A stretch of DNA of 64,000 bases from Pseudoalteromonas sp. Z1A8 (GCF_011378855.1 NZ_WTLB01000005.1:1-64000), one strand, 5' to 3'. Positions 17,973-28,944 are shown, counted from the stretch's first letter. Translations and numbers: made by a program. Notes: a model not told the origin generated them from the sequence alone.

Positions 17973-18392
17973 TTAAGCTATTAATCTTAGCCCTATCAAT
18001 ACCAGCATAACCACATTAGCAAGCACACCTATTAAAAAGAAATAACTACGTGGGCTTGGGTTTTTCTCAGTAGCAATCGCGTAGTACAGCACCATGTGAA
18101 TTAAGCGCGCGATTAAGTACACCCAAACACACATTGCAAAAATAGGGCTCTGTAAATTTATTACAAAGGCAAATAAAACAGTACCTATAAATAACGCACT
18201 GTTTTCAAGCGTATTATGAAACGTGCGATGCGCTCTAAATATAAAACTGTCGTGCGATAAATCATCGCTTATTTTACCTGGTACTGCATTAGGCTCTTTT
18301 GCTTTACTAAATGTAGCTACCGCCCATTGTACAAGTAACATGATTAAATACAGGTAAAATGCCAAGTAGGCCGAAAGTGCAACTTCAGTCAT
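17973..18392 (-). CDS. MAPEG family membrane protein
   Basis: 139 residues with four membrane helices. It has the MAPEG-type stretch FRAHRTFHNTLENSALFIGTV between helices 1 and 2, which in family members lines the glutathione site. Eukaryotic MAPEG proteins make eicosanoids or conjugate glutathione; bacterial ones are mostly uncharacterised. The ATG at 18392 has AAGGGA upstream; a 19-residue upstream extension is rejected. Confidence 0.85.
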   Translation of the reverse strand: MTEVALSAYLAFYLYLIMLLVQWAVATFSKAKEPNAVPGKISDDLSHDSFIFRAHRTFHNTLENSALFIGTVLFAFVINLQSPIFAMCVWVYLIARLIHMVLYYAIATEKNPSPRSYFFLIGVLANVVMLVLIGLRLIA

Positions 18393-18546
18393 TATTAAAT
18401 CCCTTGTTGTGTTTTTAATTGGTATTGTAGAGCAAGTTTTAGGCCGCACTTAATTAATTGATAAATATAAACTTAATTTAGTAAAGTTATTTATAAATGT
18501 AAGTACTTCCATCTATTTATAAAAATTACCTAGTACATAATCTCTA

Positions 18547-19668
18547 TCAGCCCAACGCGACTGATTTACGAAACCGTGATAAAGCAAATATAAAAAATAC
18601 ACTGCCGATAGCAAATAAAGCCAAAAAGTAAGGCCAAACTACATCCCAGCCTGCTCCTCTGTACAAAATAGCTTGAGCAAATTTCACAAAATGAGTAGTA
18701 GGTGCAAATAGCATAATATTTTGTACTATATCAGGCATACTTTCACGCGGTGTGACACCTCCTGACAACATTTGTAATGGCAATAATATAAGGATCATCA
18801 ATAAGCCTAATTGCGGCATAGTCCGTGCTTGAGTGCCTAATAATATACCCAATGATGTTGTAGCAAATAAATGAATTGCCGCACCCAGCAAAAATAGCGC
18901 TGCTGATCCATGAATCGGTACTTGTAAAAAACCTTCAATCACAATAAAGAGTGAAAAAGTGGTCAGTAATAAAATGACCAAACCATTAGCCCAAATTTTA
19001 GCCATTACAATTTCAAACGGCGTTAATGGCATTACTAATAAATGCTCTAGCGTACCGTGTTCACGCTCACGTATTACTGCGGCTCCCGTTAAAATAATCG
19101 AAATCATGGTAATAACATTCATTAATTCCATTACACTACCAAACCACACACTGGTCATATTTGGATTAAACATTATGTGCGCCGATTGCTTAATAGGTAG
19201 CGTGTATACCGCTCGATAACCTTTCACAAATTCATTTATTTCAGCACTGATAATTGTTTGAATATAATTATCACCAATAAATGATTGCGACATACGAGTG
19301 GCGTCTATATTCACTTGTAATGTGGGTTGTTTACCAGCAAGTACGTCACGCTCAAAGTGTGGCGGAATATTTAGCACGAAGGTATAGCTTCCGTTATCAA
19401 GTGAAGGATCCACTTCACTTAATGCAATAACGTCAGGCGTTTTAAAGTAAGGGTCGTAAAATGCATTAATTATACGCTTAGATAATTGTGATTGATCGTC
19501 GTCAACAACCGCAATAGGTGCATTATTTAATTCGATAGAAGTTGCCGAAGAGACTACATAAATTAATCCTGTAAAGGCAAAAAATACAAATAATAGCAGC
19601 ACTTTATCGCGCCATAAGCTACGCAGTTCTTTAATACCTAAATTAAGAATATTCCCGCGATGTTGCAT
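18547..19668 (-). CDS. ABC-2 type permease (YhhJ-like)
   Basis: 373 residues. One N-terminal helix (about 22-42) is followed by a large periplasmic domain (45-170) and five C-terminal helices with the ABC-2 stretch IREREHGTLEHLLVMPLTPFEI. It is the third gene of an HlyD/fused-ATPase/permease operon laid out like E. coli yhiI-rbbA-yhhJ, and it starts 2 bp after the middle gene. It probably pairs with the permease half of its neighbour to export drugs or other hydrophobic compounds. Substrate unknown. Confidence 0.87.
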   Translation of the reverse strand: MQHRGNILNLGIKELRSLWRDKVLLLFVFFAFTGLIYVVSSATSIELNNAPIAVVDDDQSQLSKRIINAFYDPYFKTPDVIALSEVDPSLDNGSYTFVLNIPPHFERDVLAGKQPTLQVNIDATRMSQSFIGDNYIQTIISAEINEFVKGYRAVYTLPIKQSAHIMFNPNMTSVWFGSVMELMNVITMISIILTGAAVIREREHGTLEHLLVMPLTPFEIVMAKIWANGLVILLLTTFSLFIVIEGFLQVPIHGSAALFLLGAAIHLFATTSLGILLGTQARTMPQLGLLMILILLPLQMLSGGVTPRESMPDIVQNIMLFAPTTHFVKFAQAILYRGAGWDVVWPYFLALFAIGSVFFIFALSRFRKSVALG

Positions 19669-19670
19669 GG

Positions 19671-22481
19671 CTATTTATCCTGCTTTGGAAGTAAAAATAC
19701 ACTGGCTAGAGTCAGTACCGGTATAAAAGCAAGTAAAGGTAAAAGCTGCGCCGATAAATCAGAAAAGTTAAGGGCTTTATTAAATACACCACGACATGCT
19801 TCTAAAAAGTAGGTAGTTGGAAACAGTTTTCCGATTATTGCAGGAAAGCCTTCTAGCGATGAAACAGGGTCAATCAACCCGCAAAAGTTAACTGCAATCA
19901 TCAATACAACCACAGTTGATGCTGCTAATGCCGATATTTGTGTCTTAGTAAAAGCCGAAATTAACAGCCCTACCCCCGTTGTTGCTGTTACATACAATAA
20001 TGCAGCCACGCTTAACGCCCATAAACTTCCTTTTAGCGGAACGCCAAACACAGTGACAGCAAGGGCAACTAAACCAAAAAAACTCACCATACTAACTAAA
20101 ATGTAAGGCAGTTGTTTACCAATAATAAATTCGAGTCGCGTAACCGGTGTAACATATAAATTTGTGATCGAACCTAATTCTTTTTCACGTACAACACCCA
20201 GCGCCATTAATATCGCAGGGATAAACACTAATAAAAGTGGAATAACAGCAGGCACCATAGCCTCAATACTTTTAAAGTCTTGATTATAACGATAGCGCGA
20301 TTCAATATTCGCAGGTACCAAATTGGGTATTACCCCATAAGTACGCAATGATAAATCAGTGAGGTAAGTGTAATACGAGCTCGTCATATAACCCGATATA
20401 GTTTCCGCCCTAAAAGGCATTGAACCATCAATCCAAACTACAATTTCTGGTTTTCGCTCGCGTTTCAATTGCTGACCAAAATTAGGTGGAATTTCAACTG
20501 CCACACTTAACTCGCCGCTGCGCATTCGTTTATCTAGCTCTGAAGGGCTTTTAATATCGGCTTTTTGTATGAAGTAACGCGATCCTGCAATATTTTGAAT
20601 GTAATCTCGACTCTCAGGGGTTTGATCTTGATCCATCACCGCAAAGCTCAAATCTTCAACATCAAAGGTAATACCGTAACCCAAAATAAACATTAAAATA
20701 ATTGAGCCCAGCAACGCAAAGGTTAAACGAATAGGATCGCGCCATAGCTCTAGCGTTTCGCGATGTGCGTAACCAAATAATCGTAATAAACTAAAAGCGG
20801 CATTCCCTTTCTTTTTATGAGTGGTCGATGTTGTAAGTAACTCATCTGATAATGTATCAGACTCGTCAACTGCTGAAATTGGCAAACTTGAAGCAGCAGA
20901 TTCAAGTACCGCTTCTTCTAAGTAAGTAATAAAGGCATCTTCGAGAGTATCAGCACTACGCGCTTTGCAAAGTGCAGCGGGTGTATCGCTGGCGAGTATT
21001 TTTCCTGCGTGCATTAACGATATTCTATCGCAGCGTGCGGCTTCATCCATAAAGTGGGTCGAAATAAAAATAGTAACGCCCTGATCCCGCGATAACTCAA
21101 TAAGTAATTCCCAAAAGTCATCACGTGCAACAGGGTCTACGCCTGAGGTAGGTTCGTCAAGTATTAGCATTTCAGGGCTATGCACTACCGCCACTGCAAG
21201 TGATAAACGCTGGCGAATACCTAATGGTAAATCGACAGGAAAATCATCACGGTATTTTTTAAGGTTAAACCGTATAATTAATTCATTAACACGCGGCGCT
21301 ATTTGCTCTGCAGGCAAATGAAATAAGCGCGCATGCAACACCATATTTTGCTCAACAGTTAACTCATTATAAAGTGAAAATGCTTGCGACATAAAACCAA
21401 CGCGTTTACGGGTTTCTATATTGTTAGCATCAACAACTTGACCAAATAACTTAGCTTCGCCACTAGATGCCGGTTGCAGGCCTGTTAGCATTTTCATGGT
21501 TGTGGTTTTGCCACAACCATTTGACCCCAAAAAGCCAAAAATTTCGCCTTGTTCAATACGCAAACTAACATTATTAACCGCCGTAAAATCGCCATATATT
21601 TTACTAAGCGCTGTAGCCTGAATAGCGGCTTCTGTTGTATTTAGATTTTTCTGGCGAGGAGGAACTACAAGTACATGATGATCATGACGTTTTTCTTCAG
21701 GTAATAATGATATAAATGCTTCATCAAGCGATTTTTTCCCTGTTTGTGCTTTAATGTCTTCTGGGCTACCAGTACCTATAACTTTGCCATCGTCCATGGC
21801 TATTAGCCAATCAAAATCATCTGCCTCTTCCATGTAAGCGGTAGCAACGAGTACACTCATATCAGTGTGCTGAGCGCGTATATGGTTAATCAATTGCCAA
21901 AATTGACGACGAGAAAGCGGATCGACCCCCGTTGTTGGCTCATCCAAAATTAATAACTCAGGGTCATGAATTAACGCACAGCACAAACCGAGTTTTTGTT
22001 TCATCCCGCCTGAGAGTTTTTCTGCAGGGCGATCGGCAAACTCAGTGAGTCCAGTGCTTTTTAATAGGTTTTTAATTCGATGCTGGCGCTCTTTTTTTTC
22101 TTGTCCAAAAAGACGGCCAAAAAAATCAATATTTTCAAAAACAGACAAGGTGGGATATAAGTTTTTGCCTAATCCTTGTGGCATATAAGCAATACGTGGC
22201 GAAGTTGAGGTACGAAAACGGCTACTACGCATATCGCCCCCTAACACTTCAATATCACCTTTTTGAACGGCACGTGCTCCCGCTATAAGCGCGAGCAAAC
22301 TCGACTTACCTACGCCATCTGGCCCTATAAAACCTACCATACTGCCTGCAGGTAACTCTAGGTTAATATTATCCAACGCTAAATTATTGCCATAGCAATG
22401 CGTAACCTGAGTCAGTTTTACTACACTAAAAGATTTTTTAGCTTTATTACTCTGCTTTTCGCTATTGTTTGCATCAGTCAT
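19671..22481 (-). CDS. Fused double-ATPase/permease ABC transporter (RbbA/YhiH-like)
   Basis: 936 residues. ATPase 1 covers about 20-260 (Walker A GPDGVGKS 53-60, signature LSGGMKQK, Walker [11 protein letters not shown]). ATPase 2 covers about 285-525 (Walker A GSNGCGKT, Walker [11 protein letters not shown]; its signature is the unusual [10 protein letters not shown]). An ABC-2 permease follows from about 575 with one helix, a periplasmic domain and five helices. E. coli RbbA has this architecture and has been reported both as ribosome-associated ATPase and as part of an efflux system. It overlaps the hlyD-like gene by one base. The divergent second signature suggests unequal ATP sites. Confidence 0.9.
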   Translation of the reverse strand: MTDANNSEKQSNKAKKSFSVVKLTQVTHCYGNNLALDNINLELPAGSMVGFIGPDGVGKSSLLALIAGARAVQKGDIEVLGGDMRSSRFRTSTSPRIAYMPQGLGKNLYPTLSVFENIDFFGRLFGQEKKERQHRIKNLLKSTGLTEFADRPAEKLSGGMKQKLGLCCALIHDPELLILDEPTTGVDPLSRRQFWQLINHIRAQHTDMSVLVATAYMEEADDFDWLIAMDDGKVIGTGSPEDIKAQTGKKSLDEAFISLLPEEKRHDHHVLVVPPRQKNLNTTEAAIQATALSKIYGDFTAVNNVSLRIEQGEIFGFLGSNGCGKTTTMKMLTGLQPASSGEAKLFGQVVDANNIETRKRVGFMSQAFSLYNELTVEQNMVLHARLFHLPAEQIAPRVNELIIRFNLKKYRDDFPVDLPLGIRQRLSLAVAVVHSPEMLILDEPTSGVDPVARDDFWELLIELSRDQGVTIFISTHFMDEAARCDRISLMHAGKILASDTPAALCKARSADTLEDAFITYLEEAVLESAASSLPISAVDESDTLSDELLTTSTTHKKKGNAAFSLLRLFGYAHRETLELWRDPIRLTFALLGSIILMFILGYGITFDVEDLSFAVMDQDQTPESRDYIQNIAGSRYFIQKADIKSPSELDKRMRSGELSVAVEIPPNFGQQLKRERKPEIVVWIDGSMPFRAETISGYMTSSYYTYLTDLSLRTYGVIPNLVPANIESRYRYNQDFKSIEAMVPAVIPLLLVFIPAILMALGVVREKELGSITNLYVTPVTRLEFIIGKQLPYILVSMVSFFGLVALAVTVFGVPLKGSLWALSVAALLYVTATTGVGLLISAFTKTQISALAASTVVVLMIAVNFCGLIDPVSSLEGFPAIIGKLFPTTYFLEACRGVFNKALNFSDLSAQLLPLLAFIPVLTLASVFLLPKQDK

Positions 22482-23485
22482 TATTCAGGCACTCTAACCT
22501 GTAACTGCATAGGCCAATTTTGCTCTGGTGCTAATAAAACATAAGCAAGCCCAGGTACGCCTGTTTTAACTTGTTCAATATGATCGTTTAATAACTTTGA
22601 GTCTAGCTTCACTTTTACTCTAAACATCAGTTTGTCACGCTCGTTACGCGTTTCTACTGACTTAGGCGTAAATTGTGCTTGCGCTGATACAAAAGTAACT
22701 TTGGCGGGTAACGTATATTGTGCTATTGCATCTATTACAATGCGTGCCTCAGAGCCTATGGTTACTTTGCCAGCTTGCGCTGTTGGCAAATAAATACTCA
22801 TATACACATCGGTTAAATCAAGCAAAGAAAAAACCTTACCACCACTGCCAAGCACTTCACCGGGCTCTGCTAATCTATATAATATTCGGCCACTAATCGG
22901 CGCTTTAAGTGTGCTATCGGCAATATTGCTTTGTAATCGTTCAATACGCGCTTGTGCCGCATCTATTTCTGCATCCGACTGCACCACTTTTACATTTGCC
23001 GCTTTTAAAGCTGCTTGCGCTGTTGCTGAAGCTGTCCGCTTTTGATCAACCACTTCTTTAGAAATATGCCCCTGTTTAAGCAGTGTTACTGAGCGACGTA
23101 ACTCGGTTTCTGCAAAAGTAAGTTCACTTTTATGTTGTTCTACAATTGCCAAAGCATATTTGCGTGACTCAGTAGCAACACGTAACCCTGCATTAGCCTC
23201 ACGTAATTGTGCATTTAAATCTTCAGTATCAATAACTGCCAAGGTTTGACCGGCTTCGACCATATCGCCTTCTTGTGCTAAAACCTCGATTAAGCGACCC
23301 GGCAATTTTGTTGCAATATCGTACTCCGTCGCTTCAATACGACCATTTCCATAGGCTACGCTCTCTGGCAATTGCTCAGATAGCAGTGCAGATTGCTGAG
23401 TTTGCCAAACATACCAACCACCCCCACCCAATATAATCACAGCAGCGATTGTACTGATAGATTTGAGTGTCGATTTAATCGTCAT
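22481..23485 (-). CDS. HlyD-family membrane fusion protein (YhiI-like)
   Basis: 334 residues from the ATG preceded by GGAG; an ATG five codons earlier has no ribosome site. One N-terminal anchor helix ([18 protein letters not shown]), then a lipoyl half-motif ([18 protein letters not shown]), a long coiled-coil hairpin (about 95-190), the second lipoyl half ([19 protein letters not shown]) and a beta-barrel. It bridges the inner-membrane ABC pump to an outer-membrane channel, probably TolC, which is not encoded here. First gene of the efflux operon. Confidence 0.88.
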   Translation of the reverse strand: MTIKSTLKSISTIAAVIILGGGGWYVWQTQQSALLSEQLPESVAYGNGRIEATEYDIATKLPGRLIEVLAQEGDMVEAGQTLAVIDTEDLNAQLREANAGLRVATESRKYALAIVEQHKSELTFAETELRRSVTLLKQGHISKEVVDQKRTASATAQAALKAANVKVVQSDAEIDAAQARIERLQSNIADSTLKAPISGRILYRLAEPGEVLGSGGKVFSLLDLTDVYMSIYLPTAQAGKVTIGSEARIVIDAIAQYTLPAKVTFVSAQAQFTPKSVETRNERDKLMFRVKVKLDSKLLNDHIEQVKTGVPGLAYVLLAPEQNWPMQLQVRVPE

Positions 23486-24014
23486 GCGGTAAAACTCCAT
23501 GTATATAAAAGTGGGTAAATATAGTTAGTATTGGCGTATTTAATAAGATTAGGCTAATACTGCACTATCTTAGGTGTTAACTATCAATGCACTAGTTAAT
23601 TGTATTATAGGAGTGACTCTACTTTGTTACTTCACGATAGTAGATGGTTTTAATGAATTTTAAATGTCAGTACCCCTATTAATAATCTATCATTACTGGC
23701 GTTTATAAATATGATTTAGATCAAAAAACATTCAACGCAATAATAAAGATTACAAATAAGGTACGCCCTACCAAAAACGGCTTATTTTTTAGTCTCCAAA
23801 AATATAAGATTAAGCAAAAAGAGTATCAGGTTCTTTAAATATCCGAATAAATATAGGGGCACCGTATTTAAACCCTTTAATAAAAAAGCTGCTCTTTTAA
23901 TGCTGGTTTAACTATTGATATGGCTTTTTCAGAACGTGCACTAGCACGTGAGTTCTGCTGCAAAGTAATCAACCATAAACAAGGTTTAGTGTTAATTCAT
24001 ACATAAAAGACCGT
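23486..24014. other. Long intergenic region with one bulged hairpin
   Basis: 529 bp without a supportable gene. It must hold the promoter of the efflux operon; a TATAAT (minus strand, 23604-23609) is the best candidate but has no good -35. At 23930-23957 a bulged hairpin (CAGAAC-GTGC-acta-GCAC-gtga-GTTCTG) stands out without a T-run. I could not assign further elements. Confidence 0.45.
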
Positions 24015-25217
24015 TCATGATCTCAATTTAAGCGTAACTAACACAACACCATGGTCGGTAGTTAAATCATCACGCTCGTACTCGGGGTTGATTAAGTGCC
24101 TGTCGTAAGTGTTATAAGCGCTTACTTCAAAAAAGCTGTCATCGTAACTGGCGTCAAACTCACACGACAATAAAATGTAATCAAGTACAGAGCTGCTAGT
24201 GCCGTAGTAATGTGTAGGCGGCCTCAACGGTGCTGCCTTTGTTATTTTTGTATTCTTTATTTGGCTTTTGTCTGCTAAATCAACAACTTCACTATTATTG
24301 CTATCACAATCACTTTGTTCATCGTTTGTTATTAGATCGTCGCTAGTAACTTCATCATTGCTTAGCTGCGACTTAACAAACAAATCCCACGAATCATTTA
24401 AGCAATATTTAGCAAGGTAAGTTTTAGCATCAAACGCGGGAGCAAAACGCAGCGTATTTGTAAGTAAATGACTTAATACGCCATCCGCAAGTTCATTATT
24501 AAAGTCTCCCATTAATACCATCGGTTGCTGCGTCGCTTCACGCCGAGCAATCATTTGTATCATTAGCAATGTAGCTTCACTGCCACGCTGAATAGTTGAA
24601 CCCCACCCTCCCGCTACATTCGCTTTTAAAATCTCTATTATGTTTTTCTCGGGTGTAAGCTCTTTATTGTGCTCATCAACATTAATCATTGGGCGCTTAG
24701 ATTTAAAATGCACCACATAACAATCAGTATTGCCTATGTGCGGCAAAGTAACGGTCGCTCTTAATACCTTGCGACTAAAAGTAAACTCACTATTAAGGCC
24801 AAGCGCACTTGCAAGCTCGCTATCGTGCTCAACCGACGCCACTTCAACTATCGGGTATTTAGAGGCAATTGCCACTACAGGGCGTTTATAAATAAAGTCG
24901 TCAATCACCTCGGGCTCATCAACTACTGCAAAGTAATCATAACCCTGCTCACCCATTAACTCTTTTAACGAATCAATACTAAACACTTCCTGAAAACCAA
25001 TCACGTCAGGGGTATGCTCTATTAAGTAATCAATAATCCATCGCTGCTTTTTAGCCCACTGTTGCGCGGTATAAATTTTCTCAAACTCATAATATGCATT
25101 GGGCGGCTCAAGGTAGTTAAACAGGTTAAATGTGGCTATTTTTAGGTGAGTGTTGGTAATTGCAGCTTCTTGAGCGTTTAAATCTGTATTTAACTGTTTA
25201 ATATTTTGATTACTGAT
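24015..25217 (-). CDS. Endonuclease/exonuclease/phosphatase family protein with non-canonical start
   Basis: The frame encodes the complete fold: KIATFNLFNYLEPP (catalytic Asn strand), GFQEVF (metal-binding Glu), VLMGDFNNELADG (Asp/Asn) and LTTDHGVVLV (catalytic Asp-His). The first canonical start, GTG at 25004, would cut off the first strand and the Asn. Upstream the frame is open to 25226 but has no ATG, GTG or TTG. An ATC at 25217, eight bases after AGG, is the best-placed alternative start, so the 5' end given is tentative. A low-complexity acidic insert lies at about 215-245 of the short form. Substrate unknown (DNA, lipid or phosphoester). Confidence 0.7.
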   Translation of the reverse strand: MSNQNIKQLNTDLNAQEAAITNTHLKIATFNLFNYLEPPNAYYEFEKIYTAQQWAKKQRWIIDYLIEHTPDVIGFQEVFSIDSLKELMGEQGYDYFAVVDEPEVIDDFIYKRPVVAIASKYPIVEVASVEHDSELASALGLNSEFTFSRKVLRATVTLPHIGNTDCYVVHFKSKRPMINVDEHNKELTPEKNIIEILKANVAGGWGSTIQRGSEATLLMIQMIARREATQQPMVLMGDFNNELADGVLSHLLTNTLRFAPAFDAKTYLAKYCLNDSWDLFVKSQLSNDEVTSDDLITNDEQSDCDSNNSEVVDLADKSQIKNTKITKAAPLRPPTHYYGTSSSVLDYILLSCEFDASYDDSFFEVSAYNTYDRHLINPEYERDDLTTDHGVVLVTLKLRS

Positions 25218-25420
25218 GGGTATCGCCTAAGTAAAGTTGAAAGACTAGCTTGCTTATAAACTATCATTTTATTACATGTTTACGTAATAAATCAGCCAGC
25301 TTAATCACAATTTTATACAGTCTTTCAATTATGTATTTTTTATATCCCTCAATAAATAGCATTAACGCGCCTAAACAGATAAAATCCGCGACAATTAAAT
25401 ATGAGCAAAGTGAAGTTGTA

Positions 25421-27724
25421 ATGAGTAGAAAGATTGAACTATTAGCCCCAGGCGGTGATGTAAACGCGGTAAAAGCCGCCATTGTAGCCGGTGCTAATGC
25501 GGTTTATTGTGGGTTAGATACCTTTAATGCACGTAACCGAGCGTCTAATCTTTCGTTTGATGAGCTTAACGGCGCACTGCGCTTAGCGCATGAATACGGA
25601 TGTGAAATATTTTTAACGCTAAACGTAGTTATACTAGAGCACGAGATGGGTGCGCTATTTAAGCTGTTAAACCAGCTAGTAAATACCACGCTCGATGGCA
25701 TTATTGTGCAAGATTTAGGGTTGTTCAATATTGTTAAAAAACACTTCCCTACTTTGCATATTCACGCATCAACTCAGTTAACTACACATAACGAATCACA
25801 AGTTGAGTTTTTAGCGCGCATTGGCGCTACACGCGTAAATTTATCGCGCGAGCTTAACTTAACTGAAATTAAAATACTGACCGACGTAGCACACAAATGC
25901 GATGTATTAACCGAAGTGTTTGTGCACGGCGCTTTATGTATTGCATTTTCGGGGCAATGTTATTCAAGCTCGGTCAGTGTGGGCAACTCGGGCAACCGTG
26001 GTCGTTGCTCGCAAGCATGTCGTGACGAATACGAGCCAACGGCCATGGGTAACAAACACCCATTAAACTTAAAAGACAATTCAGCTTATTTCGACCTACC
26101 AGAGCTAGTAGCCGCAGGCGTTGACTCGTTAAAAGTAGAAGGCCGTATTAAAGGCGCTAACTACGTACACACAGTGATTGATAGCTGGCGCAAACAAATA
26201 GATACCTTTGTACAAACAGGTAACTTAATTGAAGACGATTCTAGCTTGTATAAAGTATTTAATCGTAATTTTACTAATAAGTTTTTAACCGGCGACATGA
26301 CCAAAAACATGTTTACCGACAATCCGCGCGACCATAGCTTTGATCACGCAAACGAAAAAAGTAACGCTATTTCGGTTGTACAAATTTACGATGCGCAACA
26401 AGAGCTTTCTACCCAAAAAAGTGAAATTGATTCATTAGTTAAAAAGAAAATTGAGTTTTTAGATATTTCAAAGCGTGAGCTTCGTTTTGAATTTTCAGGA
26501 CAGTTAAACCAGCCATTTACTGTAACGCTGGTTATTAATGATAAAAACGATAGTTCGTTAATAAATGAAAGCGCGAATATAAACACTGAGCAACCTCAGC
26601 GCTTTGAAGTGCAATCGCAAATGGTTATGCATACCGCTGATAAATCAGTAGTTGATATTGCTGCCATTGATAAGCGCTTTAAAACATTTAGTAATGCCAA
26701 TTTTGAAATTAAAAATATGGATTACTCAAACCTCGGCGACAACTTAAGCATTCCGTTTAAAGAGCTAGCGCGTATTAAAAAGCAGGTAGCATTTTTATTA
26801 AACGAAGGCAAAGACGTTATAGCCCCTGTTGAACTACCTAAGCTAGTGAATCACGAAAAAGCCGAAAATAAAACGACGCTCTCTGTTTTAATATCGGATA
26901 TAAAAGACGTTCACTTATGTAATTTAACTGACGGTGACGTTTACTTTAAATTGCCTGAAAGCTTTAGAACCGATAACGATAAATACATAAATGTATTTTT
27001 AGAGCACCCACAGTTAATTCCGTGGTTTCCAGCCGTGTTAATTGGTAAAGACTTTGACGAAGCCGTGCGTTTATTAGAAGTGGCAAAACCTAAACTTATT
27101 ATTAGTAATAACACAGGCGTGGCATACAAAGCAGTCCAAATGGGCATTGACTGGATTGCAGGCCCGTTGTTAAATACTACAAACTCTTATGCGTTATTAA
27201 CGCTACAAGAGGATTTAAATGCTAAAGGCGCGTTTATTTCAAACGAAATAAACAAGCAGCAAATGCGCAGTATTAAACGCCCTGACAACTTTAAAATGAT
27301 GTACAGCATTTATCATCCAATACTAATGATGACTAGCCGCCAGTGTTTTTTCCAGCAAACCGTTGGCTGTAAAAAACCACGTATTGATGCCAGCTGTATG
27401 CTGAGCTGTAAAAAAGAAACAACCGTTACCAATGTTAAAGGCATTAGCTTTGCCATTGATAAACAAAAAGGCGGCTACCCAAGCATTTATAATCATGAGC
27501 AATTTTTAAATATGGATATTGTGACCGATTACGCCGATAAGTTTGACGAGTTCATGATTGATTTAACTGACATTGGCTCAGGCGATAAAGAAAAGCTAGA
27601 TAAAGCCGTGTTACTCGCCCATTTCCAAGATTTAATTAGCGGGCAAACACAAGCAGCTGATCAATTAAATCACATGGTAAAAGTAAAAACACGTCAGCAA
27701 TATGTTGAAGGCTTAAACAGTTAA
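25421..27724 (+). CDS. rlhA: 23S rRNA C2501 hydroxylase RlhA-like (peptidase U32 family)
   Basis: 767 residues from the ATG before SRKIELLAPGGDVNAVKAAI; the 57-residue upstream extension is not conserved-looking. The U32 signature region is EVFVHGALCIAFSGQCY...GNSGNRGRCSQACR, whose cysteines, with later ones (SRQCFFQQTVGCKK, DASCMLSCKK), could hold an iron-sulfur cluster. Near-identity to E. coli RlhA (YdcP) runs through the N-terminal 330 residues (NARNRASN, ASTQLTTHNE, NFTNKFLTGD). RlhA hydroxylates C2501 of 23S rRNA. The C-terminal half is the collagenase-like DUF3656-type region. Confidence 0.88.
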   Translation: MSRKIELLAPGGDVNAVKAAIVAGANAVYCGLDTFNARNRASNLSFDELNGALRLAHEYGCEIFLTLNVVILEHEMGALFKLLNQLVNTTLDGIIVQDLGLFNIVKKHFPTLHIHASTQLTTHNESQVEFLARIGATRVNLSRELNLTEIKILTDVAHKCDVLTEVFVHGALCIAFSGQCYSSSVSVGNSGNRGRCSQACRDEYEPTAMGNKHPLNLKDNSAYFDLPELVAAGVDSLKVEGRIKGANYVHTVIDSWRKQIDTFVQTGNLIEDDSSLYKVFNRNFTNKFLTGDMTKNMFTDNPRDHSFDHANEKSNAISVVQIYDAQQELSTQKSEIDSLVKKKIEFLDISKRELRFEFSGQLNQPFTVTLVINDKNDSSLINESANINTEQPQRFEVQSQMVMHTADKSVVDIAAIDKRFKTFSNANFEIKNMDYSNLGDNLSIPFKELARIKKQVAFLLNEGKDVIAPVELPKLVNHEKAENKTTLSVLISDIKDVHLCNLTDGDVYFKLPESFRTDNDKYINVFLEHPQLIPWFPAVLIGKDFDEAVRLLEVAKPKLIISNNTGVAYKAVQMGIDWIAGPLLNTTNSYALLTLQEDLNAKGAFISNEINKQQMRSIKRPDNFKMMYSIYHPILMMTSRQCFFQQTVGCKKPRIDASCMLSCKKETTVTNVKGISFAIDKQKGGYPSIYNHEQFLNMDIVTDYADKFDEFMIDLTDIGSGDKEKLDKAVLLAHFQDLISGQTQAADQLNHMVKVKTRQQYVEGLNS

Positions 27725-27737
27725 GGTATGCAATAAC

Positions 27738-28400
27738 ATGACATTGCCATTATTATATTCATTACAACACTGCCCATACGCAATGCGTGCACGAATGGGT
27801 ATTTTAATGGCAGAGCAACAAGTGCTACTACGCGCTATTAAAACCAAAAACAAACCACCGCATCTTTTGCAAATATCGCCAAAAGGTACAGTGCCAGTTT
27901 TATTATTACCTGATGGTCACGTAATAGATGAAAGCCTCGATATAATGCTCTGGGCTTTAAAACAAAACGATCCGCATAATTTACTGCATACTCAAGACTC
28001 ATTAGCACTTGAGCGTATGCTTGAGTTAATTAAGCTAAACGACACGCAATTTAAACCAGTGCTTGAAAAGTACAAGTTTTATGCCCGTACAAAAGACATG
28101 GCACAAATTTATTACCAAAAAGTCTGCGAAGAGTTTATTAAGCAATTTGAAGCAAAACTAGCCACACATAAATACCTAATGGGCGATGAAAAAAGCCTAG
28201 CCGATTATGCTCTACTGCCGTTTATTAGACAGTTTGCTCGCGTAGATAAACACTGGTACTTACAAAGCGAATACGCACACATACGCGCGTGGTTAAACGA
28301 ATTTTTGCACGCCCCGATGTTTACCAAAGTAATGACCAAATTTGATTTGTATATGGACTGCGGCGAAGAATTTTTATACGGCGTTAAAAATAAAAAGTAA
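27738..28400 (+). CDS. Glutathione S-transferase family protein
   Basis: 220 residues. The N-terminal thioredoxin fold has CPYAMRAR (single Cys12, as in omega- or YibF-type enzymes), the cis-proline PKGTVPVLLLPDG and the glutathione gamma-Glu site DESLDIM. The C-terminal helical domain includes KSLADYALLPFIRQF. It probably acts as a glutathione-dependent thiol transferase or reductase. It is 13 bp after rlhA and likely co-transcribed with it; no direct functional link is evident. Confidence 0.87.
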   Translation: MTLPLLYSLQHCPYAMRARMGILMAEQQVLLRAIKTKNKPPHLLQISPKGTVPVLLLPDGHVIDESLDIMLWALKQNDPHNLLHTQDSLALERMLELIKLNDTQFKPVLEKYKFYARTKDMAQIYYQKVCEEFIKQFEAKLATHKYLMGDEKSLADYALLPFIRQFARVDKHWYLQSEYAHIRAWLNEFLHAPMFTKVMTKFDLYMDCGEEFLYGVKNKK

Positions 28401-28408
28401 CTTTTTGT

Positions 28409-28783
28409 TTAAACAGAAATTTGCTTTGCGACTTTAACCTTTTTTACTTTTGCCTTTTTTGGCGGTAATGAATCAACAAAGTCACTACCAATGGCAAGCC
28501 ACTGAGCTAAATCTGTATCTGACTCAAACCCCTCAGGCATTACATATACCATGGTTTTTATGGCCGTACCCGTAAAGTCCATTTTAGTTGCATGAGGTTT
28601 AGCTAAACAATGCTCATAATTATCAGCGCCCGTGCGCACCATTAATTTATCGTCGATAATAGCGCAGCACATACGATCTGAGAGTAAAAAGCATAAACCG
28701 CCAAACATTTTTTTGACCTTTAAATCGTCACGACTCTCAAAGTACTCGTAAAGCCTTTCTTCTAAACCGCGATCAAATGCCAT
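28409..28783 (-). CDS. TfoX N-terminal domain protein
   Basis: 124 residues with the TfoX/Sxy N-terminal domain alone (VKKMFGGLCFLLSDRMCCAIIDDKLMVRTG). The C-terminal helix-hairpin-helix domain of the full competence regulator is missing. Such single-domain proteins are common and should not be taken as competence regulators. The C-terminal 20 residues are very basic (PPKKAKVKKVKVAKQ), which could contact nucleic acid. Confidence 0.82.
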   Translation of the reverse strand: MAFDRGLEERLYEYFESRDDLKVKKMFGGLCFLLSDRMCCAIIDDKLMVRTGADNYEHCLAKPHATKMDFTGTAIKTMVYVMPEGFESDTDLAQWLAIGSDFVDSLPPKKAKVKKVKVAKQISV

Positions 28784-28944
28784 GTTTAAATAATCTTTTT
28801 ATGATTTAAAGGACAGTATAACAATGCTTAAAATAAATGGCCTTGTACACAATAAAACAATGCCGTGAATTATTCTCAACATGCAATTTAAGCACATAAT
28901 TTACGCTATACTGCCCTCCCCGTTACTAGCGTAAAACAGGTATT

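Noticed and set aside
25250..25420. 57-residue N-terminal extension of RlhA
   Set aside because: The conserved family N-terminus starts at 25421; the upstream part is hydrophobic low-complexity sequence without a ribosome site.
28409..28783. Natural competence regulator TfoX
   Set aside because: Only the N-terminal domain is present; the C-terminal domain of the true regulator is missing.
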